NCBI GenBank assembly: GCA_033557465.1
Contig: CM066045.1
Coordinates: 130,283,596-130,347,595 of the forward strand
Reading direction: 5' to 3'
Origin: Ichthyophis bannanicus
Lineage: Eukaryota; Chordata; Amphibia; Gymnophiona; Ichthyophiidae
Length of the DNA: 64,000 bases
Shown: positions 1 through 9,590 of the stretch, piece after piece
Layout: each line of letters opens with the position of its first letter
How positions within the stretch are numbered: position 1 is the first letter of the stretch
Notes under the pieces: model-generated
The model's database searches: none
What the model was told of the DNA's origin: nothing
What the model saw: the letters and a program-made list of their open reading frames with translations, nothing else
Translations under genes and position numbers: made by a program

Positions 1-267
1 AACAATGACCTCTCTGACCTCATCTTTAAACCATGCTGGCAGTTTTTTGGCCTTCCTTCTACTTTTCTTAAAGCATGGAATACATCTGGTCTAGGCTTCC
101 AAGACAGTACTTTTAAACAACACCCATGCTTGATGTAACTCTTTAATCTTTGCAGCTGCTCCTTTTAGTTTTTTCTTAAATATTTTCATCATTTTATCAT
201 AATATCCCTTTTGGAAGTTAAAAGGTAGTACTGTGGATTTCCTTGATGTCTTTCTTCCATTTATGGA
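1..267 (-). mobile_element. CR1 LINE fragment, left part (ORF2 linker)
   Basis: Antisense fragment of the same CR1 family as the near-complete copy at 4800-9590. It aligns by eye to roughly 6860-7110 of that copy, the part of ORF2 between endonuclease and reverse transcriptase, with many substitutions and small gaps. The element continues at 551-665 after an inserted SINE. It is cut by the window edge and is not coding. Confidence 0.8.
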
Positions 268-550
268 TAGGACATGGTACCTCAGGCTGGAGGGCCAGGG
301 GATCAATTCCCACCTGGGGACAACAATCTCAGGCTGGAGGGACTGGGGTTTCTAGTCCTATAGGCACTCCTTGTGGCCTTGGGCAAGCCACTTAACTCTC
401 CATTGCCTCAGGTACACATAGATTGTGAGCCCTTTGGGGACAAGGGAATGTATCCATGACCTGTTTGTGGTCATTACATAACGTAAACCACTTTGATTGA
501 AGGATAAGGTGGTATAGAAAATTGGTTAAATAAATACAATAAATTTATTA
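268..550 (+). mobile_element. SINE-like repeat inserted in the CR1 fragment
   Basis: Sequence interrupting the CR1 fragment. Its middle contains the segment ctccttgtggccttgggcaa found in the window's tRNA-derived SINEs. Its 3' part resembles a LINE-type tail, with a computed-looking taaaccactttgatt stretch followed by an A-rich end. The tail is similar to the L2-clade end at about 61115-61168, which suggests a LINE-mobilised SINE. Boundaries are estimated from where CR1 similarity stops and resumes. Confidence 0.6.
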
Positions 551-665
551 AATCAAATGTGTCATGCTATGATCACCATTGCCAAGTTGCCCCAAAACCC
601 TTATCTCTTTTACCAGATCCTGTATTCCACTAAGGACTAGGTCCCCTTTTGGATCATGAACCAAG
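551..665 (-). mobile_element. CR1 LINE fragment, right part
   Basis: Resumes the antisense CR1 similarity interrupted at 267 and matches about 7130-7265 of the near-complete copy, in the C-terminal part of the endonuclease region. It ends where a different LINE family begins. Confidence 0.75.
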
Positions 666-1750
666 AAAGATTTCCTCAGATTACTCCTGAGTCTATCCTT
701 TTCACCTTCATCCTATGCCCTCTCATTGCAGAGCTTTCTTTCAATTGAAAGACGTTCTCCTCTTGTGCATTTATACCACAGAGGTATTTAAATGTCTCCA
801 TCATATCTCCCTTCTCCTGCCTTTCTTCCAGAATATATATATTGAGATCTTTAACATAGTCCCCATATCCCTTATGGTGAAGCCAACTGACCATTTTGGT
901 AGCCACCGTCTGCAGAGACTCCATCTTGTTTATATCCTTTTGAAGATGTGGTCACCAGAATTGCACACAGTACTCCAGATGAGGGACCTATACAGAGATA
1001 CTATCACCTCCTTCTTTCTGCTGATCATTCCTATCCCTGGTCAGTCAAGCATTCTTTTGGCCTGAAGTTTATAGCATTAAATCTCAACTGCCAAATTCTC
1101 AATCCTTCTTCAAGCTTCATTAGATCCCTCTGCAAGTTAGCTATACCTTCCTGGGTGTCTACCCTATTGCAGATTTTGGTATTATCTGCAAAGTGGCAAA
1201 TCTTACCCCACAGCCCTTCTGCAATATCACTTACAAAAATGTTTAAAAAAAATGGGACCCAGGAGAGATCCCTGTGGCACACCATGGTAATGTTTCTCTC
1301 CCCAGAGTGAGCTCCATTTATGTTTACCATTTGTCACCTCCCACTCAACCAGTTTCTAACCCAGGATCCATCCATAGGGCACTCAATTTGTTTATAAGTG
1401 GCCTGTGCCGAACACTTTCGAAAGTTTTACTGAAATTTAAGAATTCCACATTTAGCACTCTCCCTCGGTCCAGCTCTCTTGTCACCCAGTCAAAGAAATT
1501 CATCAGATTTGTCGGGCAAGATCTACCTCTAGTAAAACCATGCTGCCTCAGATTCTGCAATCCATTGGATTTCAAAAACCTCACTATCCTCTGTTTTGCC
1601 AGTGCTTCTATTAATTTACTCACCACGGAGGTCATATTAACAGGCCTATAGTTCCCAACTTTGTCCTTACTTCTACATTTGTGTAGGGGGATCACATGCG
1701 CTCATCTCCAGTTTTCTGGGACCACTCCCAACTCTAAAGATACATTTACT
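666..1750 (-). pseudogene. Decayed CR1/L2-group LINE (family B), reverse transcriptase and 3' part
   Basis: Antisense non-LTR retrotransposon remnant. Broken reading frames at 1345-1695 (NYRPVNMTS, then HGFTRGRSC), 1031-1330 (FVSDIAEG, then FADNTKICNRVD) and 676-924 (LEERQEKGDMMETFKYL) give, in order, the RT fingers, palm and C-terminal region. The catalytic FADD of the palm reads FADN here, so the second aspartate is lost. Several stops and frameshifts separate the pieces. It is the same family as the better copy at 62513-64000. Confidence 0.85.
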
Positions 1751-2040
1751 AGAGACAAAAATTATAGTATCTGTCTATATCATCTACTGCTACTGTATCC
1801 ACAGGAATTATACTTCCTACAATATACTCTGCAGCAGAAAATATAGAACTGAGGAGACAAGCACTCAGAATGTGATACAAACATCTGGGTCCCTGAGATT
1901 GAAGTCCATACCCTTCTGAGCATATAAAACAATTTGCTTTATTGCTGATGAATGCAAACAACTTAGAATTATTAACTCAGTTAGTCCTATATGTAATGTG
2001 GTTAATGAGCATCTCCAAAAGATTCAAACCTACAACCACT
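1751..2040. other. Unassigned sequence
   Basis: AT-rich sequence between LINE and SINE remnants. I see no coding signal and no clear repeat. It may be the decayed inner part of the family B LINE. Confidence 0.4.
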
Positions 2041-2640
2041 ACCCTTAGAAGATAAGCAGTAGCCTTTGTTAAAGCAGCAGGCAAGGATTCAAAGCCCACT
2101 GCTGCTCCTTATGGTCTTGGGCAACTCACTTAACATTCCATTGCCTCAGGTACAAACCCAAGGGTCCCTTTACTAAAGTACGATAGGTTTTTGCACTTAA
2201 GACATGTTTAGAACTAAAATTAATGTGTGTTAAGTACAAAGCCTCTGCCATAACTTTGAGTATGTGGCCAGCATGTTACAGCAGTTTATGATTAGATGCA
2301 TATCCTAAAGCATGGTTCAGTTACCATGGGTGCATTTAACTGAATTTATTGAGGTGGCATAAGTTGCACCCATGCTAATTGCAACATTGATAGAGCACAA
2401 TGCCCTCTTTCCGCCCTTAGCCTGGCCATTTACCACCCCAACATGCGATTGGTAGATAGTGCATGAATCAGTGTGTTGTAGCTGTCATGCTCCCATAATA
2501 ACGGTTACCTTGGACATGCACGTCAACTGCTTAGCGCACTTTAGTAAAAGGACGCCCAAGTTTGTACCTGAATGTAACTCGCTTGGAAAGGCATGAGCTA
2601 AATCCAAATTCTTAAGTAGCTGAACCAGAAACAACCAGAA
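2041..2640 (+). mobile_element. tRNA-derived SINE-like element split by a MITE
   Basis: The left part (about 2041-2162) has a B-box-like ggattcaaagccc followed by the SINE motif cttgggcaactcacttaac. The right part (about 2561-2640) resumes with a tgtacctgaatgtaactcgc stretch typical of the same SINE type. The middle is a separate inserted element. The exact 3' end is unclear. Confidence 0.6.
2163..2554. mobile_element. MITE (about 392 bp) with inverted ends
   Basis: The ends are inverted: the left reads ggtccctttactaaagtacg and the reverse complement of the right end reads cgtccttttactaaagtgcg. The sequence CCCAAG flanks both sides (2157-2162 and 2555-2560), consistent with a target duplication although short. 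It carries no coding capacity. The ttactaa-type terminus recurs elsewhere in the window, for example at 30003-30328, so this is likely one member of a widespread DNA-transposon-derived group. Confidence 0.65.
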
Positions 2641-3339
2641 ATTCAGAACAAGATGGCACAAGAACTTGCAATATACCACGTTCTGAACTGTGCCAGGATA
2701 TATCATAAGGCCCCAAAGTTGCCCACCTGGGAAAGACATGCAGCATAAGGAGATCCTAGTCATGCTACCCCTCTAACGTAGTATCATCTGTTATTCCATG
2801 CAGAGACTATAAACAAGGATGCTACAGCCAGATGTTAGACAAGAATCTACTCCCAAAGACATAAGTCCAAGCACCGTGTGGCAGATCAAGGTGACAGCTC
2901 TGTGGGGGTGCACTTTTCAGGAACAGGCTACTGCATCAATGACCTTATGATCAGGGTTTTCCAAATTAAATTTTACAGCAATACGGAAATATAAGGCTTG
3001 ATTGTGAAAATGAGAAAGGTCAATACATGACAAATGGTTTGCAAACTTTGTTCTTCACTTCATAATGTTAAAGGGCAATGGTTTATCAGCTACGAATAAA
3101 GGGCCATTCCACGAAGTCCTTTAGAATGGCTTGATTGTGTTGGTTACTTATGCTCTTACTGTAGAAATAGAAACAGTACCTCTACAGTACAAAAGTGCTT
3201 CTAGATTCTGGAAGAGAAACTTAAACCCATTGTCAACACTATAGCTTTCTCAGAAGTTCTACCCATTAATGCTAAGGGGGAAGAGAGGCTGCATCACATA
3301 ACCAACTTTAATACGTGGCTCCCAACCTGGTGTTAAAAA
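2641..3339. other. Unassigned intergenic sequence
   Basis: No open frame of credible length, no recognised repeat motif and no RNA-gene box. Probably unique or very old repeat DNA. Confidence 0.4.
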
Positions 3340-4069
3340 GAAGGTTTTAGATATATAGGCAACTGGGGGAATAGATAGGACAACAAGAGGCTATACTGTG
3401 TTGAAGGACTGCATCTCTCTGTGGTAGGAAAAAGGATCCAAAGTGATAAATTCAGGCAATATGTGGACAAGCATTTAAACTGGGAAAAGCGGGTGATGGA
3501 TGGAAAAGAGCAAGTTCAGGGCGTCGCTTTCAGCAAAAACATAATAACAATGGAAACAGTCACCATATTAACCCACACATCAGTGACAAGAGGGAAGAGG
3601 ACTCTAAAATAAAATCCATGCAAAATACAAACAAGCCAACCAACAACTGCTGGAAGGCAATGAGCACAAATGCTCGAAGTCTAGCCAAGAATGTTCCTGA
3701 CCTGCAAGCCCTAATGGTGGAAATGGACTTGGACATAGTGGTCATTACAGAAACATAGTCTAATGAGTTGAATGAAAGGGATATAGCCATAGCTGGCTAT
3801 AAGTTATTTAGAAGAGACAGATGAGGCAGAAAGGGAGGAAAATAGCTCTATATATCAAAAGCAATATTAAAGCTGCTGAAATGCAGGGGGTTTAGGGAAA
3901 AGAAGAAGCGCTGTGAATTGTGTTGGAAAGAGGAGTTGGCACTATCATCCATACTGGTGTAGTCTAGAGGCTTCAAACTCAAATGGAAGAAATGGATAGA
4001 GACTTTATCATTGATATTTGCAAAGGTAGCCATGAAGGGAGAAGTGATCATATCGGGTGACTTTGATCT
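3340..4069 (+). pseudogene. Family B LINE, endonuclease N-terminal half (outer element of the nest)
   Basis: Sense-strand ORF2 remnant. Around 3660-4069 the broken frames read TNARSLAKN, then DIVVITET and, near the end, SGDFDLPE, which are the N-terminal, central and GDFN-type motifs of an APE-like LINE endonuclease. Stops and frameshifts occur throughout. The domain stops abruptly in the GDF motif where a second LINE copy is inserted and resumes at about 4550. The left boundary is uncertain. Confidence 0.7.
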
Positions 4070-4549
4070 ACCAGAGACAGGGAAGCTGTAAAACTAGACG
4101 GCCTAACATGAAGCTGCAAGGTGGTAAATTGAAAGGCAATGTCAGGAAATACTTTTTTACTGAAAGGGTGGTGGATGCTTCGAATGCCCTCCCGATGGAA
4201 GTGGTGGGGGCAAACACAGTGACGGAATTCAAAGTGGCCTGGGGCAGACACTGTGGATCACTTTACAGCAACAAGATTAAATCAAAATAAACTGAACCAT
4301 CAAATTTCTCAACAAATAGGGGTGTCCTACATGGAGCGATGGGGGTAAGGAGTGGTGTGTTCACCCCTAAACAAACAAAGAAACAAAGATATGGGGAGGG
4401 GTGAAGACATGGGGAGGGGTGTACCTGCCCTGGTGGGTGCACCACTAAGCAAAGACATGGGAAGGGGTGCACCTACTCCTGTCATATTGCTGGGCAGACT
4501 AGATGGACCATACTGGTCTTTATCTGCCGTCATTTACTATGTTACTATG
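4070..4549 (+). mobile_element. 5'-truncated family B LINE inserted in an older family B LINE
   Basis: Contains only the ORF2 C-terminus (in an open frame at 4057-4290: RQGSCKTR, then KYFFTERVVDA, then SLYSNKIKSK) and the 3' UTR ending in a ttactatgttactatg repeat. The same end, inverted, is at 62513 onward. It interrupts the endonuclease domain of the surrounding LINE. The last 100 bp match the family 3' end well, so it is younger than its host element. Confidence 0.75.
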
Positions 4550-4799
4550 TGGATTTGAGTATTCCTTCTGCAAATTTGAAAAGAAGTAAAACGATTGTTG
4601 ATGCCTACCAAGAAGCATTGCTCAGACAAATGGTGATGGAACCAACCAGGGAAGGTTCGATACTGAATTTAGTACTCACCAGTGGAGATAGCATGTTGAA
4701 TGTCCGGGTGGGCACCCACATGAGCAACAGCGATCATCACACAGTGTGGTTTGAGGTAAAAGCCAAGGCAGAGTTCAATCACAGCAAACTCAAAGTCCT
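4550..4799 (+). pseudogene. Family B LINE, endonuclease C-terminal half
   Basis: Open for 89 codons. It contains MEPTREGSILNLVLTSGD and NSDHHTVWFEV, the C-terminal endonuclease motifs including the SDH triplet of the APE fold. It continues the domain broken off at 4069 and is itself cut at 4799 by the antisense CR1, resuming at 9591. Confidence 0.8.
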
Positions 4800-5174
4800 A
4801 GACTTCATAAGAACATAAGAACATAAGATATGCCATACTGGGTCAGACCAAGGTCCATCAAGCCCAGCATTCTGTTTCCAACAGTGGCCAATCTAGGTCA
4901 TATGTACCTAGCAGTTTCCCCAAGAGACACAAGTTCCACAATGCTTGTACTGGGTCAAGCATTGATATCTTCGGTCACTTCTTAATAATGGTTTATGGAC
5001 CTTTCCTCCAGGAACTTGTCCAAACCTTTTATAAACCCAGCTACACTAACAGCCTTTACTACATCCTCCGGTAACAAATTCCAGAGTTTGATTACACGTT
5101 GAGTGAAAAAATATTTTCTTTTATTAGTCTTAAATAGTTTACCCTGTAGCTTCATTGCATGTCCCCTAGTCTTT
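4800..5174 (-). other. CR1 ORF2 tail remnant and 3' UTR
   Basis: After the present ORF2 stop, out-of-frame sequence still resembles the CR1 C-terminus (RKYFFTQRV, then LWNLLPEDVV on the minus strand at about 5150-5040). A small deletion near 5185, compared with the second copy at 53030, therefore ended the frame early. The remainder is 3' UTR ending in tandem cttatgtt-type repeats, the signal expected to be read by the element's own RT. Confidence 0.7.
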
Positions 5175-7912
5175 CTATATTCTGATAAGGTCTACGTTTA
5201 CCCGTTCCACTCCGTTCATTAATTTATAGACTTCTATCATATCTCCCCTCATCCGTCTCTTTTCCAGATTAAAGAGCCCTAACCTTTTTAGCCTTTCTTC
5301 ATAGGAGTATCCTTCCATCCCCTTTACCATTTTGGTGGCTCTTCTCTGTACCTTTTCTAAAATCGCTATATCCTTTTTAAGATACGGCGACCAGAATTGC
5401 ACACAGTATTCAAGATGCGGTCTCACCAGGGAACGATATAGAGGCATTATAATATCTTTTGTTTTATTTTCCATTCCTTTCCTTATCATACCTAGCATTC
5501 TATTTGCTCTCTTGGCCACCGCTGCACACTGGGCCGAGGGTTTTAACATGGTATCCACAATGACGCCTAAATCTTTTTCCTGGGTGGTGGTTCCTAATGT
5601 GGAACCTTGCATCGTGTAACCATAGTTTAGGTTGTTCTTCCCTAGGTGCATAACCTTGCACTTGTCCACATTAAATTTCATCTGCCATTTTGATGCCCAG
5701 TCTTCCAATTTATCAAGATCCTCTTGCAATTTTTCACAATCCTCTTGGGAGTTAACAACTTTAAATAGTTTTGTGTCATCTGCAAATTTGATAACCTCAC
5801 TCGTTATTCCACTTTCCAGGTCATTTATGAATATGTCAAAAAGCAGCGGACCCAGCACAGATCCCTGGGGTACACCACTATTCACCTTTCTCCATTGGGA
5901 AAATTGGCCATTTAGCCCTACCCTCTGCTTTCTATCTTTTAACTAGTTCCTGATCCACAATAGTACACTGCCTCCTATCCCATGACTCTTTAGTTTTGCC
6001 AAAAGTCTCTGATGAGGGACCTTGTCAAAGGCTTTCTGAAAGTCCAGATACACAATATCAACTGACTCACCTTTGTCCACCTGTTTATTCACTCCTTCAA
6101 AAAAACATAACAGATTAGTAAGATAAGATCTTCCTTGTCTAAAGCCATGTTGGCTGTCTCCCATTAGGTTGTGACTATCTACATGCTGAGTAATTTTATT
6201 CTTTATGATGGTTTCTACCATTTTTCCCGGTACTGACGTCAGGCTCACCGGTCTGTAGTTTCCCGGATCACCCCTGGAACCCTTTTTAAAAATTGGTGTT
6301 ACATTGGCGATCCTCCAATCTTCAGGTATTAGAGATGATTTTAATGATAGTTCACAGATTACTGATAGCAGTTCTGCAATCTCATATTTCAGTTCTTTCA
6401 ACACCCTTGGATGTATACCATCTGGCCCAGGTGATTTGCTACTCTTCAGTTTATCTAATAGTTGTAAGACATCTTCCCGATGTATCGATATTTCCTTCAA
6501 TTCTTCCGTACCTTTAAATACCACTTCAGTCATGGGTAACATCCCTACATCTTCCTCAGTAAAGACCGAAGCAAAGAATTCATTCAGTCTCTCCGCTATC
6601 GCCTTGTCGCCTCTTAGTGCTCCTTTAACCCCTTTATCATCTAATGGACCAACTGACTCTCCCACAGGTTTTTTGCTATGAATGTACTTGAAAAGGTCTT
6701 TATTTTGCGTTTTTGCTTCCGCAGCAAGCTTCTTCTCAAATTCTCTCTTTGCCTGCCTTATCAATGCCTTGCATTTGACTTGCCAGTGCTTGTGCTGTTT
6801 CCAGGTTTCGGCGTTTGGCTCTTTTTTCCATTTCCTGAAAGATGCTTTTTTGGCAACAACAGCCTCTCTGACCTCACCTTTAAACCATGCTGGCAATTTT
6901 TTGGACTTCCTTCCACTTTTCTTAAAGCGTGGAATACAGCTGGTCTGGGCTTCCAAGATAGTATTTTTCAACAACACCCAAGCTTGATGTACGTCTTTAA
7001 CCTTCGCAACTGCTCCTTTTAGTTTTTTCTTAACTGTTTTCCTCATTTTATCATAGTCTCCCTTTCGAAAGTTAAAAGGTAGTACTGTGGATTTCCTTAC
7101 TATCCCTCCTCCACTAATTAAATCAAAGGCGATCATGCTATGATCACTATTGCCAAGTGGCCCCAACACCCTTATCTCTTGCACTAGATCTGGTGTTCCA
7201 CTAAGGACTAGGTCTAATATGGCTTCCCCTCTGGTCGGTTCATGAACCAGCTGCTCCAAGAAGCAGTCATTTATTTCATCTAGGAACTTTATCTCCCTAG
7301 CATGTCCTGACCGGGGTAATTGAAATCACCCATTATTATTACTGCGCTGTAACTTTTGTTAGCTTCCTTGATTTCTTTGAGCATTTCATCATCCATTTGG
7401 TCATTCTGGCCAGGTGCTCGATAGTACACCCCCACTGCCATTGCCTTCCCCCTTTTATATGGAATTTCAATCCATATAGATTCTACAGTAGATTTTGTTT
7501 CCTGCAAAACTTTAATCCTTTCTGAGTCAATGCCCTCTCTAACATAGAGAGCAACCCCTCCACCAATTTGATCAGCTCTATCATTACGATATAGTTTGTA
7601 CCCAGGTATCACAGTGTCCCACTGGTTGTCCTCCTTCCACCATGTCTCTGATATTCCAATCATATCTAACCTTTCATTTAATGCTATATATTCTAACTCT
7701 CCCATCTTATTCTTTAGACTTCTAGCATTTGCATACAAGCATTTTAGAGAATGTATTTTATTCATGTTAATTTGGCTATTGTTAGACATGGGTAAATTGG
7801 GATCTTTAAGCTCTGTCTGCTCCATACTTGAGGGCATTTGGGCTACTTTACTCTTTTGTGGAACCTCTCTGCTTTTGGTAGTATCCTTCAAGGATACATT
7901 CTTCCGCACCAT
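5175..7912 (-). pseudogene. CR1 ORF2: APE endonuclease and reverse transcriptase, disrupted
   Basis: ORF2 nicks target DNA and reverse-transcribes the element's RNA. The start ATG is at 7912. The endonuclease (7912-7289) shows YANARSLKNK, then ISETWW, then the GDFNYPG motif. A one-base frame change near 7300 separates it from its C-terminal part (EPTRGEAILDLVL, then GNSDHS, about 7230-7140). The RT follows with NYRPVSLTS, HGFRQGRS, YLDFQKAFD, GVPQGSVLGP and the catalytic FADD at 5775-5786. An in-frame TAG at about 5940 replaces the tryptophan present in the 53-kb copy. The thumb region RPHLEYCVQFW precedes the premature end. Apart from these lesions the domains are complete and recognisable as CR1 clade. 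Confidence 0.92.
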
Positions 7913-7947
7913 CCGCTCTTGGGCGACTGTCGGCTTTCCCCTAATAT

Positions 7948-8868
7948 CTAGTTTAAAAGCTGCTCTATCTCCTTTTTAAAGGTTAATGCCAGCAGCCTGG
8001 TTCCATCCCGGTTAAGGTGAAGCCCATCCCTTCGGAAGAGCCCCTCCTTTCCCCAGAATGTTCCCCAGTTCCTAACAAATCCAAAACCCTCATCTCTGCA
8101 CCATTGTCTCATCCACGCATTGAGACTCCGGAGCTCTGCCTGCCTTTTGGGTCCTGCACGTGGAACGGGAAGCATTTCGGAGAATGCTACCCTGGAAGTT
8201 CTGGATTTCAACTTCCTACCTAAAAGCCTAAATTTTGCCTCCAGAACCTCCCTACCACATTTTCCTATGTCATTGGTACCGACATGTACCAAGACAGCAG
8301 ACTCCTCCCCAGCACTATCTAAGACCTTATCTAGGTGTCGCGTGAGGTCCCCTACCTTCGCACCAGGCAGGCATGTTACCAGGCGATCCTCACGTCCTCC
8401 AGCCACCCAGCTATCTACATGCCTAATGATCGAATCACCAACTATAACGGCTGTCCTAACCCTTCCCTCATGGGCACATGGCCCTGGAGAAACTTCCTCG
8501 GTGCGAGAGGGTTTTACATCACCTGGAGGACAGGTCCTAGTTACAGGATCACTTCCTGCCACACCAGGGTGATGCTCTCCTGTCACGTGACCTCTCTCCT
8601 CCATGGCAACAGGGGTGCTGCCAGACTGGAGGTGGGACTTCAGTACTGTATCCCTGTAGGTCTCGTCTATGTACCTCTCTGTCTGTTTTATGTTTTCCAA
8701 GTCTGCTACTTTAGCCTCAAGAGAACGGACTTGTTCCCTGAGAGCAAAGAGCTCCTTGCACCTAGTGCACACATAAGACCTCTCACCAACTGGGAGAAAA
8801 TCATACATATGACACTCAGTGCAAAAGACTGGAAAGCCCCCATCCTGCTGCTGGACTGCTGTCTGCAT
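7948..8868 (-). CDS. CR1 ORF1: zinc-ribbon-like, coiled-coil and SGNH esterase-like protein (306 aa)
   Basis: Open frame starting at ATG 8868. Residues 16-37 contain paired cysteines (C16-x2-C19, then C34-x2-C37), consistent with a small zinc-binding fold. Residues about 38-62 look like a short coiled coil. Residues about 137-306 form an SGNH-hydrolase-like domain with GDS at 144-146 (candidate catalytic serine 146), GTND at 197-200 and DGLH at 281-284, the expected order of blocks I, III and V. CR1 and related LINEs are known to carry such esterase domains in ORF1, thought to help RNA or membrane interaction. ORF2 starts 35 bp downstream. All key residues are present, so this ORF could still encode a folded protein although its partner ORF2 is broken. 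Confidence 0.88.
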   Translation of the reverse strand: MQTAVQQQDGGFPVFCTECHMYDFLPVGERSYVCTRCKELFALREQVRSLEAKVADLENIKQTERYIDETYRDTVLKSHLQSGSTPVAMEERGHVTGEHHPGVAGSDPVTRTCPPGDVKPSRTEEVSPGPCAHEGRVRTAVIVGDSIIRHVDSWVAGGREDRLVTCLPGAKVGDLTRHLDKVLDSAGEESAVLVHVGTNDIGKCGREVLEAKFRLLGRKLKSRTSRVAFSEMLPVPRAGPKRQAELRSLNAWMRQWCRDEGFGFVRNWGTFWGKEGLFRRDGLHLNRDGTRLLALTFKKEIEQLLN

Positions 8869-9590
8869 CTTAGTTTTAAGTTTGTGTCTAGATCTTTAAG
8901 TTCTTACTTACTAGGGGTTGCTATGGGTATTTATACCAATAAAACTGTACCTAATACGTTTAATATACCTTGTTCACCTGAAGCTTAATTAATCTCAGGT
9001 CCTTAATGTATGACTGATTTGGGTAATGAGCTTCACCTGAAAGCACCTCCTGTCTTTTAAGATGTGTAAGTACCTATAAAGCAATGATTATCCCAGGGGA
9101 GGGTGGGTGTGGGGAGGGAGGGAGGGAAATAACACTTATTAAAAGAGGGCTGCTACACAGTACCCTGTCTTGTGCTGCTGAGGTAAGCTAAATTCTGATT
9201 TGATTTAAATTAGAGCTCTTAGCTGCTTCTAGGCTCTAACTTCTTATGAAATTTAAACTACAAGCTCTCTGCTGGGTATTAAATTTAACCAGAAAGCTCT
9301 CTTCTGTGTGTTAAATTTAAACTAAAAGTACTTTGCTGTTACTTGGCCCTGAGTGACTATTAAATTTAAACTACAAGCTCTCTGCTGGGTATGAAATGTA
9401 ACCAGAAAGCTCTCCTCTGTGTTTTAAATTCAAACTTTAATTGCTGCTACTAGGCCCTAACTGATCCAACAAAAAAACAATGGGTTCACAGATTAAGTAG
9501 CTTTAATACAAAGAATTCCTTTTAGAAAATTACCAGAAGTATATACTCACAGTTGCAGATTTCTCTCCAGAAGTAACAGTCCCCCTTTCT
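8869..9590 (-). promoter_or_regulatory. CR1 5' UTR, presumed internal promoter region
   Basis: Sequence upstream of ORF1 within the element, including a G-rich stretch (about 9095-9127) and an imperfect repeat array. LINE 5' UTRs normally carry the internal promoter. I see no specific box that I can name, so the promoter role is inferred from position only. Confidence 0.5.
9190..9450 (-). repeat. Imperfect tandem repeats in the CR1 5' UTR
   Basis: About four to five diverged units of roughly 50-60 bp. Each contains an AT-rich segment like gaaatttaaactacaagctc followed by ctctgctgggtatt or a variant. Two units (about 9245-9295 and 9358-9410) are especially similar. Repeated 5' UTR units are common in active LINE lineages. 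Confidence 0.7.

Larger units (their letters stand above)
4800..9590 (-). mobile_element. Near full-length CR1 LINE (about 4.8 kb)
   Basis: Antisense non-LTR retrotransposon with, in its own 5' to 3' order, a 5' UTR with internal repeats (about 9590-8869), ORF1 (8868-7948), ORF2 (7912-5175) and a 3' UTR ending in the CR1-type repeat of cttatgtt units at about 4806-4828. The motif AGTCCT occurs just outside both ends (4794-4799 and 9591-9596), consistent with a short target duplication. The flanking LINE reads across the site. ORF1 is open. ORF2 has a small number of lesions, so this copy is close to intact but not active. Confidence 0.88.

Noticed and set aside
8120..8988. Plus-strand frames of 150 and 217 codons opposite CR1 ORF1
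   Set aside because: The opposite strand holds the conserved SGNH and cysteine motifs. These are shadows.
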